The notes under the pieces: model-generated
What the model was told of the DNA's origin: nothing
Databases searched by the model: none
What the model saw: the letters and a program-made list of their open reading frames with translations, nothing else
Source: an uncultured bacterium
GTDB lineage: Bacteria; Bacillota; Clostridia; Lachnospirales; Lachnospiraceae
NCBI GenBank assembly: GCA_947243845.1
Contig: CAMXIF010000002.1
Coordinates: forward strand, 160,907-224,906
Direction: 5' to 3'
Length of the DNA stretch: 64,000 nt
Translations under genes and position numbers: made by a program
In this document: in pieces, positions 16,040 to 24,767 of the stretch
Numbering within the stretch: position 1 is the first letter of the stretch
Layout of the letters: every line of letters starts with the position of its first letter

Positions 16040-18571
16040 TTATTTTTTCAAATAAATATCTAATCCGAATCCCTGCGCCAAGTCAGAAACCGCAATCGTT
16101 CCATCATACCGCTCTACAGTCTCTCTCATAATCCAAAGGCCAATACCGGTCCCCTCCGCCGGATTCTTACTGGTTTCACCAAGTTCAAAAATACGATTCT
16201 CTACATCCTTATATTTTTCGTCAAGTTCAGGTCCATTATTCCACAAATTCAAATGAAAATACTCCTCCTCTTCTTGTAGAATTATTTTTACCATACGTTC
16301 CGGATTTTTTGCTTTCTCTAAAAAGTATACCGAATTCAATAAAAAATTATTAAGAATTATATACAAATCAGCTTCAGCAATCATAAATTTCTTTTCAGGA
16401 TCCGTCTTGTCACCCAATTCTACAAGGATGTCTTTTGAAACAAGTAGTTCTTCCCACGCTCTAATTATTTTTGCAATCTCACTCCCCAAACAAACCTGTT
16501 TCCATTGAAGTTTTTCTTTCTGAGTCCCTTCCATTGCTACTTTCAGCCACAGTGCCAACATCTCATCTGTAGATTGCATTTTTTCAATAATAATGAATGG
16601 ATCATAAACAAATCCCGGTTGTAAATTTTCATTTTCAATCATATAATTTACGCGGTGTCTCAGCTGTGCGGCTCTTGATCCATAATGTGCCTGTATTCCT
16701 TTAAATTCATGAAAAAAAGTATTTAAGATTAATCCTGAAGAACTGAGTAATTGAAGAATCTGTTTAGCATCCAAAGCTTCTTTTACTTCCTGCATTAAAT
16801 TATATACGGTTTTCTGATATTCTTCGTCAGTATATTTTCCTTCCTGCCTATTACTCTCTTTATAACTATCTTCTGCATTTTCCTCTTTTGTATTTTTATA
16901 CTCTGAACTAAAGAAGTTTCTTTCTCCATATATTTCTATATTCGCAACAGCATCCGCCCGAATATTTGCATCCGCACCAAAAGTTTTTTCTATCTCCTTA
17001 TGCCATCTCGTATATTCGCGATAAAATCCCTGTCTGTCTGTTTCAAAAATATGAATTGCTTCCTGTAGAATATCTACAAATATCTGATATTCATCATTCT
17101 GAGTCAACCCTTCCCGATTAGCCATATCATAAAGAGCCGGATTGGGTTCACGCCCAATCTGAACCTGGCCAATCAGCTGATACGCCAATACTCTCCATTC
17201 GCCACTCTCACTTCCGACACCACCTGGACTATCAGCCTGACGTTTTCCCAATTCCAACCAGTCAAAATAAGTTCCCTCATCACCATAGGGCCGTACCTTA
17301 AACTTATCCCTATAAATTTTTACTCCGGAAAATTTAGCAAGCAGTTGCTTCCTGCTCTTGGCCATAACTCTTCTGATAATTTCAGCATCACTTCCTTGAT
17401 TTTTAACAAAATATAGTTCAGCTTCAAAAGGCCCTACATTTCGAATTTTTGCCGGATCATCTTTCAACACTTTTGTCATGTCTCTGTCAAAAATAATTTC
17501 CTGTTCATATTGCTCACGATGACATTTATCCTTTTGAAAATATGGTCTTGACCAAAATGTGTCCAAACTTACGGTCTTATTAAATTTTTTAAATTGAACA
17601 CTTTTTTTATGTACATCAACCTCATTCCTTCCCAATTTTACAGAAAGCATCTTTTCACCATCAAATGAAATTTTTATTTTATAGTCATAGTCTTTTTCAC
17701 TTATAGATATATCTCCCGTTTTGTAATCATATTCCGGATAATAAGTATTACAAACATAAACCTTAAAGGGATCTACTGTTCCAAGCGGATTAATACTCTT
17801 CAAATTAGTATTTACTTTTTCAAAAAGGCGCATGGTCCACTCTTCCCGAATTGGTGACAGGATAATTGTTGTTCCTTTCGTCCAGTCATGCTCATCAGTA
17901 AAAGCCTCTCGGAACCTATTTCCCAAAATATTTCTCACGGTTTGTATATAGGTATCTTCTGTTTGATTAAGTTCTGCCGTTATCTGATTAAGAAGCTTAG
18001 AATTTTCAAATTGCTCCCAATTAATACTCCAATCTATCAGCCTGTCTTTTTTGCACTTTGTATACATACGAGAAACTACAGATAATTTATCAAGTGCAAA
18101 CCTTCCGATACCTTTTGCCCCGGTTTTTATTCTTCCTTTTTCGCTTATATAATTTACTTCCTTATCACTTGTTCCAATATACATCCATTTCGTTTTGACA
18201 TCAGATAAAGACATTCCTACTCCATTGTCTGCCACAACGAGACGATTATATTTGGCAAAAATCTGACGTATTTTGTTAGTTTCCTCCTCGGTCAACTCAG
18301 ATCTTTTATAGAATTCACCTTCTTTCGATTCAGAATAATACGTCAAAATCTCTTTACAATCTTCCTCTGATAAAAACTGCTGCAACTTTTGTGCCGATAT
18401 CTCAGTTGGAACATATGGAAAAGGCATGTCAAACCAGACACATACACAAGATGCATCTGCATCATACGCATTCTTAACCAATTCAATCAGAGCACCGTCT
18501 CCATCTGCTATATTCTCCCTGCCTATCAATCTGGCAGCCTTTGCTCCGACTTCAAAATTAATATTTTCCAT
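16040..18571 (-). CDS. Dual GHKL protein: MORC/Hsp90-like ATPase fused to histidine-kinase module
   Basis: The 843-residue protein has two GHKL ATPase regions. The N-terminal one has the N-box ELVKNAYDADAS, the G1 box VVADNGVGMS and the G2 box TGAKGIGRFALDKLS, followed by an S5-like region, as in MORC and paraMORC proteins. The C-terminal one has a dimerisation helix with FFHEFKG, candidate phospho-His621, then NNFLLNSVYF, WNNGPE and EGTGIGLWIM, typical of histidine kinases, although the G1 box is altered from DNG to NNG. No membrane segment is present, so it acts in the cytoplasm. The ATG at 18571 has GGGAG eight bases upstream and lies just after the methyltransferase stop. ParaMORC ATPases are known from restriction-modification operons; the added kinase module is unusual. 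Confidence 0.88.
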   Translation of the reverse strand: MENINFEVGAKAARLIGRENIADGDGALIELVKNAYDADASCVCVWFDMPFPYVPTEISAQKLQQFLSEEDCKEILTYYSESKEGEFYKRSELTEEETNKIRQIFAKYNRLVVADNGVGMSLSDVKTKWMYIGTSDKEVNYISEKGRIKTGAKGIGRFALDKLSVVSRMYTKCKKDRLIDWSINWEQFENSKLLNQITAELNQTEDTYIQTVRNILGNRFREAFTDEHDWTKGTTIILSPIREEWTMRLFEKVNTNLKSINPLGTVDPFKVYVCNTYYPEYDYKTGDISISEKDYDYKIKISFDGEKMLSVKLGRNEVDVHKKSVQFKKFNKTVSLDTFWSRPYFQKDKCHREQYEQEIIFDRDMTKVLKDDPAKIRNVGPFEAELYFVKNQGSDAEIIRRVMAKSRKQLLAKFSGVKIYRDKFKVRPYGDEGTYFDWLELGKRQADSPGGVGSESGEWRVLAYQLIGQVQIGREPNPALYDMANREGLTQNDEYQIFVDILQEAIHIFETDRQGFYREYTRWHKEIEKTFGADANIRADAVANIEIYGERNFFSSEYKNTKEENAEDSYKESNRQEGKYTDEEYQKTVYNLMQEVKEALDAKQILQLLSSSGLILNTFFHEFKGIQAHYGSRAAQLRHRVNYMIENENLQPGFVYDPFIIIEKMQSTDEMLALWLKVAMEGTQKEKLQWKQVCLGSEIAKIIRAWEELLVSKDILVELGDKTDPEKKFMIAEADLYIILNNFLLNSVYFLEKAKNPERMVKIILQEEEEYFHLNLWNNGPELDEKYKDVENRIFELGETSKNPAEGTGIGLWIMRETVERYDGTIAVSDLAQGFGLDIYLKK

Positions 18572-18576
18572 ATAAA

Positions 18577-19992
18577 TCACTCCCACTCTTCAAACGTAAA
18601 CTCTGCAATATCCTTTACTGTAAGACGTCTTGATTTACCTGTTGTAAATATTCCAATCTGTTTCAAATAATCATAAAAGCATCGACTTTCCAACACTTTT
18701 TTTGCCTGCAGTAATGTATATTCACTATTTCTCGTCACAAAAAATCCTGCACAGGGAATTACATTTTCATTTTCCAGAGTTATATTTACTTTTGAAGATA
18801 TAATGGATGGCATGACCAATTTCTCGTTGAGTATTTTTGTAATTGCCTGGCTTCTCCCATATTCAAACCATAATGCATTTTTATCAGCAGCCCTTTTTTC
18901 CAAAGCATCTTTATGACGCATCAAATGAATTGTTGTTTCCGGAAATTTTTCTCTAAACTCATACTCTTGATAATGACACAATTTACCCTCTTTGTGATAA
19001 TAGGGAAAAATAATAGCTACCTCATGAGATTTTTCCCCTCGTTTCTTACTCACCGCTGGCTTTACAATTTCACTCTCAATCTTATCCCCATCCGGTAACA
19101 GAAAATACTTATCATTTCTATCGTATTCCTCAAGTATAAAAGCCTTATTACATAAAGTTGCAATCGTATTATTTACCTGAAAGTAATCCCCAAACCGGTA
19201 TTTTCCTCTAGTAGTTTTTGTCTCCACAAATTTCCACTTCTCATCTAATAAATCCTTGTCAATTTCTGTTTCTTTGCCCGCTGCTACATCTATATAAAAA
19301 AAATGCATACTACTCCTTTTCTCCAATAATAAAATTGTTGAAGAAGTAACAGTTCCCGGAAATTTATTTTGATAAGTATAATCATATATCTTTGTTACAT
19401 ATGGTTTAATACATTTTCGTAAATCACTTGCAAATACATTCTTGTAAATACTATATGGAATTATGTATGCCATTTTACCATTTATTTTTAAATCCATAAT
19501 ACTTTTTTCTACAAATGGATAATAATAATCAAATTTGCCCTGCCTACAAACTGAAAACTTATTTTTCAAATATGTCCTGTCTTTCTCTTCAATGTCTCGA
19601 TATACAATATATGGAGGATTACCAATCACAAAATAAAATCGTCTCTTAACTTTTAATCGTAAATAGTCTCCCTCTATAATATTCCAATTTACATTTTCAA
19701 TTCCAAATTCCTGAGCCACTAAATCAAGATTTCTCTTACACTGGACAGCATTGATATGCTCCAATTCTATACCACAAATATCTTTCTCCAATCCCTTTTT
19801 AATCTCTTCATCTGACAATCTTATTTTGTGACAAAATATAATATATCTTCTCACTATTTCTACCAAGATTTTACCATCACCACAAGAATTTTCTAATATA
19901 CTTTTGCCATATAATTTATCATTATACCCAATTATATCCAACAATTCATTTACATATTTAGTTGGAGTAAATATCCTACAATTATTCGCCAT
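18577..19992 (-). CDS. N6-adenine-type DNA methyltransferase
   Basis: The 471-residue enzyme has SAM motif I as ILENSCGDGK (residues 32-41), the acidic GIELEH (74-79) and the catalytic VIGNPPYIVY (122-131) of gamma-class N6-adenine methyltransferases. The C-terminal half, from about residue 260, is probably the target recognition region, so modification and recognition may be in one chain. It is the first gene of a four-gene operon and has its own promoter at 20096-20124. It probably protects host DNA from the HNH nuclease in the same operon. The recognition sequence cannot be predicted. Confidence 0.9.
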   Translation of the reverse strand: MANNCRIFTPTKYVNELLDIIGYNDKLYGKSILENSCGDGKILVEIVRRYIIFCHKIRLSDEEIKKGLEKDICGIELEHINAVQCKRNLDLVAQEFGIENVNWNIIEGDYLRLKVKRRFYFVIGNPPYIVYRDIEEKDRTYLKNKFSVCRQGKFDYYYPFVEKSIMDLKINGKMAYIIPYSIYKNVFASDLRKCIKPYVTKIYDYTYQNKFPGTVTSSTILLLEKRSSMHFFYIDVAAGKETEIDKDLLDEKWKFVETKTTRGKYRFGDYFQVNNTIATLCNKAFILEEYDRNDKYFLLPDGDKIESEIVKPAVSKKRGEKSHEVAIIFPYYHKEGKLCHYQEYEFREKFPETTIHLMRHKDALEKRAADKNALWFEYGRSQAITKILNEKLVMPSIISSKVNITLENENVIPCAGFFVTRNSEYTLLQAKKVLESRCFYDYLKQIGIFTTGKSRRLTVKDIAEFTFEEWE

Positions 19993-20095
19993 TTTGTTAC
20001 CCCTGAAAATATATTATCAGCTTTAATCTCATAATTTTGCTTATTACAGTTTATACTACTCTGCAACATTCCCCAAAACTATGTTAACTATTTCT

Positions 20096-20124
20096 ATTAT
20101 ATCTTTTTAATCGATTTTTTTCAA
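20096..20124 (-). promoter_or_regulatory. Promoter of the defence operon, with overlapping inverted repeat
   Basis: On the minus strand TTGAAA (20119-20124) and a perfect TATAAT (20096-20101) are 17 bases apart, about 105 bases before the methyltransferase ATG. An inverted repeat TCGATT/AATCGA (about 20111-20128) overlaps the -35 box and could bind a repressor. The glycosyltransferase gene upstream stops only 12 bases away. Confidence 0.7.
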
Positions 20125-20135
20125 TCGAATGTACA

Positions 20136-21134
20136 CTAACGACTCCCCACCACCACCATCTTCCACCCATGCACCACCCTGACCATCTTCGGCGCAATGG
20201 TAAGCAGAAGCAAATACCCCTTATTCTTCTTCGTCAAATAAGGATTCGTCACCGTATCCCGCAGATGCCCCCGCAGATACTTCTTTACCTTCTGATAAAA
20301 GCCATTATCCCCTCTCATCTGCGATACCGGCACATGCAGCATATAATCCAGCCTCTGAAACAGACCAAACCGAACCGCATAAACATGCAAAGCAGGATAC
20401 TTCCTGTCCACCAGTTCCTGTATCCTGTCCGCATTGTCCACAATATCTATAAAAACCCTCGAAAAACTGTCCTTCGTCCTCTTGCGGGTGGTACTCTCTT
20501 TTCTGCACACCACATGATATCCCTGTTCGGGAAGAATCACGATTCCCTCAATCTCCTGCAAAAGTTCCACCAGAAGTCTGAAATCCTCATTCAGTTCTCC
20601 CTCCGGAAACTGGTGTCCGTTCATAAGTTCTTTCTTTAACAGCTTCGTACAGAAGGAACAATCGCCCCGGTGCATCAGGAGTTCTCTCACAAACGTCTGC
20701 GCCTCACAAAACTGTACCTGCTCCGGCGGCATACACACGTCCGGCAGGCGTCTGCCCTCTTCATCCACTTCATCCCTGGAAATCTGCGCCACCGGACAAT
20801 CCCTCTCAGTAAGCGCCTTCATCAATTTCTCATAAACATAAGGTTCAATATAGTCATCACTGTCCACAAAACCCAGATACGCACCGGAAGCCAGCTTGAT
20901 GCCGACATTGCGGGCTGAGGAAGCGCCGCCGTTTTTTTTATGGTACGTACGGATACGGCAATCCTGTTTGGCCAGCTGTTCACACAATCTGTCCGTCCCA
21001 TCCGTGGAGCCGTCATCGATCAGAAGGATTTCCAGATTGGAATAGGTCTGCGTACAGATAGACTTTACGCACTTTTCCAGACAATCTATGGAATTGTATA
21101 CCGGTACGATGACGCTGATTTTATGAGTATCCAT
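20136..21134 (-). CDS. Glycosyltransferase family 2
   Basis: The protein (about 332 residues) begins MDTHKISVIVPVYN and has the GT-A motifs LIDDGSTDGT and the donor-binding FVDSDDY, with NGGASSARNVG between them. The C-terminal third is basic and helical, as in enzymes that dock on the membrane. The start at 21134 follows GAGGAAG; an ATG eight codons further upstream is weaker. It is now the last gene of the long glycosyltransferase operon. The stop codon lies directly beside the defence island, which separates it from the GT-C gene at 8299-9954. The sugar used is unknown. Confidence 0.88.
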   Translation of the reverse strand: MDTHKISVIVPVYNSIDCLEKCVKSICTQTYSNLEILLIDDGSTDGTDRLCEQLAKQDCRIRTYHKKNGGASSARNVGIKLASGAYLGFVDSDDYIEPYVYEKLMKALTERDCPVAQISRDEVDEEGRRLPDVCMPPEQVQFCEAQTFVRELLMHRGDCSFCTKLLKKELMNGHQFPEGELNEDFRLLVELLQEIEGIVILPEQGYHVVCRKESTTRKRTKDSFSRVFIDIVDNADRIQELVDRKYPALHVYAVRFGLFQRLDYMLHVPVSQMRGDNGFYQKVKKYLRGHLRDTVTNPYLTKKNKGYLLLLTIAPKMVRVVHGWKMVVVGSR

Positions 21135-21181
21135 GACCCTGCTTCCTCTATTTTGCATCTATATTCTTTCTCATTGCCAAC

Positions 21182-22369
21182 CTATCCAACATCCCCCTGC
21201 AGCATTGCCCGGTACATCTTTCCCGGCGCCGTCACTGGTGCTATGCTTAAGGGGCCTTCCAACTCTGGGTCTATCATCCCCCGCTGTAACCCCTCCACAA
21301 ACCGCAGAAGCGCTTCCGCCGCATGTTCCGCATTCCACATATCGCGGATGGTCTCATAAGCCGCCCGGCCCATCTGCTTTCGCTTCTCCCAGTTGGCAAA
21401 TAGATCCAGCACTAATTCTTCCATCTTATCATAATTATCCTGAGGATAAACCAGACCGTTTACCCCATGCCGAATCAGATAGGGCGCTGCCCCCACCTGG
21501 GCATTGACCACTTCCACACAGCCGCTGTTCATGCCCTCATTGACCACGGCTCCCCAGCCTTCCAGATAATTGCTGGTAAAAAGATGAATGTGACACTTCT
21601 CCATCACATCCCGCACCTTCTCAGGCTGTGTATAGCCATAAAATACAAAAGATTCCATGAGGCCGGCGCTTTCCACATCCCGCCGAACCACCGGCTCCAA
21701 TTCTCCGTCTCCCAACATATGAATCTTATAGGCATACCCTTTTTCCCGCAGAACCCCGGCCAGCCGCACCACGTATTCCGGGTGTTTTAAGGGAATAAAC
21801 CGCCCGGCCCAGACAATATGAAGCACTCCGTCCTGCGGTTTTAAGGCCGCAAATTCTTCCTCCGTATAAGTACGGAGCCTTGTGAAATAGCCCCATTTAA
21901 ACAGTTTGTCCGGATAGGCGCCAATCAGGTGAAAATCCGAAGCCGCATAGGCACCGGCACAGAGCATACATACATTCTGTCTGCGGTATCTGATATGCTC
22001 CCTATATTTCGCTGCAAGTCCTCGGGGCGATACCATTTTCCACTGTCCTTCCCGATAAAGCCGTTCGCTCACCCGAAGGGTAGTCTTGCCTGAAAGCAAT
22101 CTGGGTTCCACGATATCCTCCCGACCGGTCCAGCCAAAGAGCACCACATCGCTCTCCATGATCTTCTTCAGACATTCATATTCTTTCTCATAGAGGCACT
22201 CCACATAGGGAATCTCCTCCACGTTCACACTCCATCCCATTTCCACGCGCTCTTTTTCCATAGGCATGGTCTGGATAAAGGTAAATTCTTCCCGAAGCTG
22301 CGCATACAAGGCCTCGCACAACGGAATCTGATGGTGATTGATATAGTTAGATACAAAGGTAAAAGTCAT
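21182..22369 (-). CDS. Glycosyltransferase family 4
   Basis: The 395-residue protein has a GT-B fold. Its C-terminal half contains HIVWAGRFIPLKHPEYVV, MLGDGELEP and the donor-site region SNYLEGWGAVVNEGMNSGC, where two glutamates seven residues apart match the retaining GT4 EX7E motif. The N-terminal acceptor domain is less conserved. The ATG overlaps the stop of the upstream GT4 gene by four bases (ATGA), so translation is coupled. It acts in the cytoplasm on a lipid-linked glycan; donor and linkage cannot be read from the sequence. Confidence 0.9.
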   Translation of the reverse strand: MTFTFVSNYINHHQIPLCEALYAQLREEFTFIQTMPMEKERVEMGWSVNVEEIPYVECLYEKEYECLKKIMESDVVLFGWTGREDIVEPRLLSGKTTLRVSERLYREGQWKMVSPRGLAAKYREHIRYRRQNVCMLCAGAYAASDFHLIGAYPDKLFKWGYFTRLRTYTEEEFAALKPQDGVLHIVWAGRFIPLKHPEYVVRLAGVLREKGYAYKIHMLGDGELEPVVRRDVESAGLMESFVFYGYTQPEKVRDVMEKCHIHLFTSNYLEGWGAVVNEGMNSGCVEVVNAQVGAAPYLIRHGVNGLVYPQDNYDKMEELVLDLFANWEKRKQMGRAAYETIRDMWNAEHAAEALLRFVEGLQRGMIDPELEGPLSIAPVTAPGKMYRAMLQGDVG

Positions 22370-23652
22370 TCTGACATCTCCCTGTAAATGCGCATCAGAC
22401 GGTAATAGTTCTGGTCTGCATCATGATTGACACGTGCATGTTTTCTGGCATTATCGGAGAGACGTTCCACAATTGCCTCCTTGGTGAAAATCTCAATGAT
22501 ACTGTCAGCCAGCGCGTCCACATCCCCCGGCGGATAGAGGAAGCCATCTCCGCCATCCGTCAGAAGGTTATGTATGCCGCCCACGTTCGCCGCCACACAA
22601 GGCACCCCCAAAAGCATGGCCTCGCCCACGGAATTGGGCGAGTTCTCCAGTGCAGACGGGCAGACGAACACATGGCAGCTTAAGTACTGCTCTTTCATTT
22701 CCTCCGCACCGATGCGCCCCAGCATATGAACTTTCTCTTCCAAATGATTCTCTTTAATCAATTTCTTTAAATATTTACCATAAGCCGGAAGTTTCAGCAC
22801 ATCCTCCCATGTTTCCGCACGCAGGATATTGCTTCCCGCCACATAAACCTCGGCATCCGGAAACTGTTCCAAAATTTTCGGCATCGCCTTTAACAGATAA
22901 TGGAAGCCTTTTAACGGATAATCTCCCTGGCTTAAGAAAATACGATAGGACTGGCAGGTGCTGCTCTTCCATCTGTCACGATAGAATACACTGCGGAGCG
23001 TCTCATTCAGGAAATGATAGACAGCGTCCGGATTAATCTTTGCCGTTTCCGCCTGGTCAAAATCTGTCCGTCCTGCAATATGCTTCACCCGCTTTATAGC
23101 CTCAATCTCATACTCACCGCGTTTCTCAAATTTCTTTTGCTGCTGACGCAGACTGTCCTTTCTGATCATATCGCGGAATGTGGTCTGTCTTTGTACCTTC
23201 ATCGGCAGATCCGCCATATAAACTTTCGCACAGGCGGACACCAGCCCCTGGATTCCGATCAGCGTCCGCTCCGGCTGGTCAAAGACTTTGACCGCTGCAA
23301 GCGCATGGGGAAACTCCGTGCCAAACACATGCAGAAGGTCCGGTTTATAATCATCTATGATCAGCTTGAAAAAGGCTTCTAATTCCACATCATAATTTTC
23401 CGGTGTATTCAGATTTTCCACAAACGCATAGCAGTGGCATGAAATATTCTCTCCCAGCTGCATGACCTGGTCAAAGGCGCCTAAGGATTCATCCACCGGA
23501 AAAGCAATCCCCAGCTCAATACGATTTCTGTCCTGTTCCATGATCACTCTGTCCAACAGACCGCTAAGCCACCCTTCCCGGTTACTATAAGGCAGGTTTA
23601 AACGTTTGGCAATTACCGGCAGCATAATATTACACACCCATAAGATTTTCAT
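22366..23652 (-). CDS. Glycosyltransferase family 4
   Basis: The 428-residue GT-B enzyme starts MKILWVCNIMLP and carries the C-terminal GT4 pattern LSQGDYPLKGFHYLLKAMPK, then ALENSPNSVGEAMLLGVP with the EX7E-like glutamates, and AANVGGIHNLL. GGAGG lies five bases before the ATG at 23652; a GTG or ATG four codons upstream would include the ribosome site itself. It is embedded in a run of closely spaced glycosyltransferase genes and probably adds a residue to the same repeat unit. The N-terminal domain is longer than usual, with a charged helical stretch (about residues 160-190). Confidence 0.9.
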   Translation of the reverse strand: MKILWVCNIMLPVIAKRLNLPYSNREGWLSGLLDRVIMEQDRNRIELGIAFPVDESLGAFDQVMQLGENISCHCYAFVENLNTPENYDVELEAFFKLIIDDYKPDLLHVFGTEFPHALAAVKVFDQPERTLIGIQGLVSACAKVYMADLPMKVQRQTTFRDMIRKDSLRQQQKKFEKRGEYEIEAIKRVKHIAGRTDFDQAETAKINPDAVYHFLNETLRSVFYRDRWKSSTCQSYRIFLSQGDYPLKGFHYLLKAMPKILEQFPDAEVYVAGSNILRAETWEDVLKLPAYGKYLKKLIKENHLEEKVHMLGRIGAEEMKEQYLSCHVFVCPSALENSPNSVGEAMLLGVPCVAANVGGIHNLLTDGGDGFLYPPGDVDALADSIIEIFTKEAIVERLSDNARKHARVNHDADQNYYRLMRIYREMSE

Positions 23653-23684
23653 ATGTTCCTCCATTCTGAAGCAGCAGATTTTCT

Positions 23685-24680
23685 TTATCGCTTCTTTCCA
23701 GATATTCTTCTGTAGACCTCATATACCCTTCTCTTACATGTCTGATACATCCCAGCCGTCACCGGATTCCGCGCCAAATGCGTTCTCACCGGGGCGAGGG
23801 TTATCATCATAAACAAACGATATTTCATTACTTTTGAAACCGGCATGTATTTGCTTACGATTTGCCTGTGTTCCTTCGCGGATGTTCGGATATTCTCCCC
23901 TGTCTCCGAAAAACCGCCGCCCTCGTAAGAGGCCACTGTCACCGGCAAATACACAGTATGCGCCCCCGCTTTATAAAAACACCACAGAAAATGTTCATAA
24001 TCGGCGCGAACCCGGTACCCGGTATCAAACCCCCGGGATGCAAAAAGCTTTCTGTCATAGAAACAGGCCTGGTGGCAGGGTACATTTCGGTAACAGCCAA
24101 AATCATCCATCTTAGGATTTGACTGCACCAGGGCACCGGTCATCCGTTCCCGGATATTACCATAAAAGAGCAGCGGTCTGCTTTCGTCACGTCCGTTCGC
24201 TTTCTGCCAGCCACGTGGACTTGTCCCTGCTTTATTTTCATATTCTTCCATCAGCCGCTTTACTTTGGAAAGCACATCATCCTGATAAAAGTAATCCCCA
24301 CAATTTAAGAATAAAATGTACTCTCCGGACGCATGTTTTACCGCCTGGTTCATGGCATCATATATCCCGCTGTCCGGCTCCCGGTAAATCCTGCATCGTC
24401 CATTTTTCAGGGGCTGCTTTCCTGTTACGGATTCATCATCGGCAGTCATAGTTGTTTTTTCAGCGTTCTCATCTACAAAACTGTCGATTTTAATAAATCC
24501 TTCCATAGTGCTGTCCGTGAAACCGCCTGCCTTTACAAGTCCTTCCACCGAATCATCCGTTGAACCACCATCCTTAACAATGATCTCATAATCATCTTCC
24601 GTCTGGTTCAGGATACTCTTTACCGTCTTATGTAGTTTTTCCCCTTCATTGAGACAGACTACAATAATACTGAATGTCAT
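23685..24680 (-). CDS. Glycosyltransferase family 2 (WcaE-like) with an internal insertion
   Basis: This 331-residue enzyme has the WcaE-like GT2 pattern: VKDGGSTDDS near residue 40, EPDSGIYDAMNQAVKHASG near residue 103, LFLNCGDYF and a C-terminal DYEHFLW. In relatives the first two blocks are about 15-20 residues apart. Here roughly 50 extra residues sit between them. The extra part contains partial copies of the preceding motif: GGSTDDSVEGLVKAGG is followed by GFTDSTMEGFIK, which suggests local duplication. The reading frame remains open. GGGGAAAG lies about ten bases before the ATG. The enzyme may still be active, since the insertion is in a surface loop position. Confidence 0.85.
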   Translation of the reverse strand: MTFSIIVVCLNEGEKLHKTVKSILNQTEDDYEIIVKDGGSTDDSVEGLVKAGGFTDSTMEGFIKIDSFVDENAEKTTMTADDESVTGKQPLKNGRCRIYREPDSGIYDAMNQAVKHASGEYILFLNCGDYFYQDDVLSKVKRLMEEYENKAGTSPRGWQKANGRDESRPLLFYGNIRERMTGALVQSNPKMDDFGCYRNVPCHQACFYDRKLFASRGFDTGYRVRADYEHFLWCFYKAGAHTVYLPVTVASYEGGGFSETGENIRTSAKEHRQIVSKYMPVSKVMKYRLFMMITLAPVRTHLARNPVTAGMYQTCKRRVYEVYRRISGKKR

Positions 24681-24767
24681 GACAATTCTTTCCCCGCTTG
24701 ATTATAAGTTTTCCTAAAGCAGCCCAATTCCCGGAATATATCCATTCCCTCTCTTATGACATAACGG

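Larger units (their letters stand above)
9951..20124. other. AT-rich defence island inserted in the polysaccharide locus
   Basis: All genes here are on the minus strand and visibly more AT-rich than the glycosyltransferase genes on both sides. The content is restriction-modification and defence parts, several truncated or frameshifted. On the right the last glycosyltransferase gene stops at 20136 and the island promoter starts at once; on the left a winged-helix stub overlaps the next glycosyltransferase start. No integrase, transposase or clear flanking repeat was seen, so the means of insertion is unknown. Confidence 0.7.
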
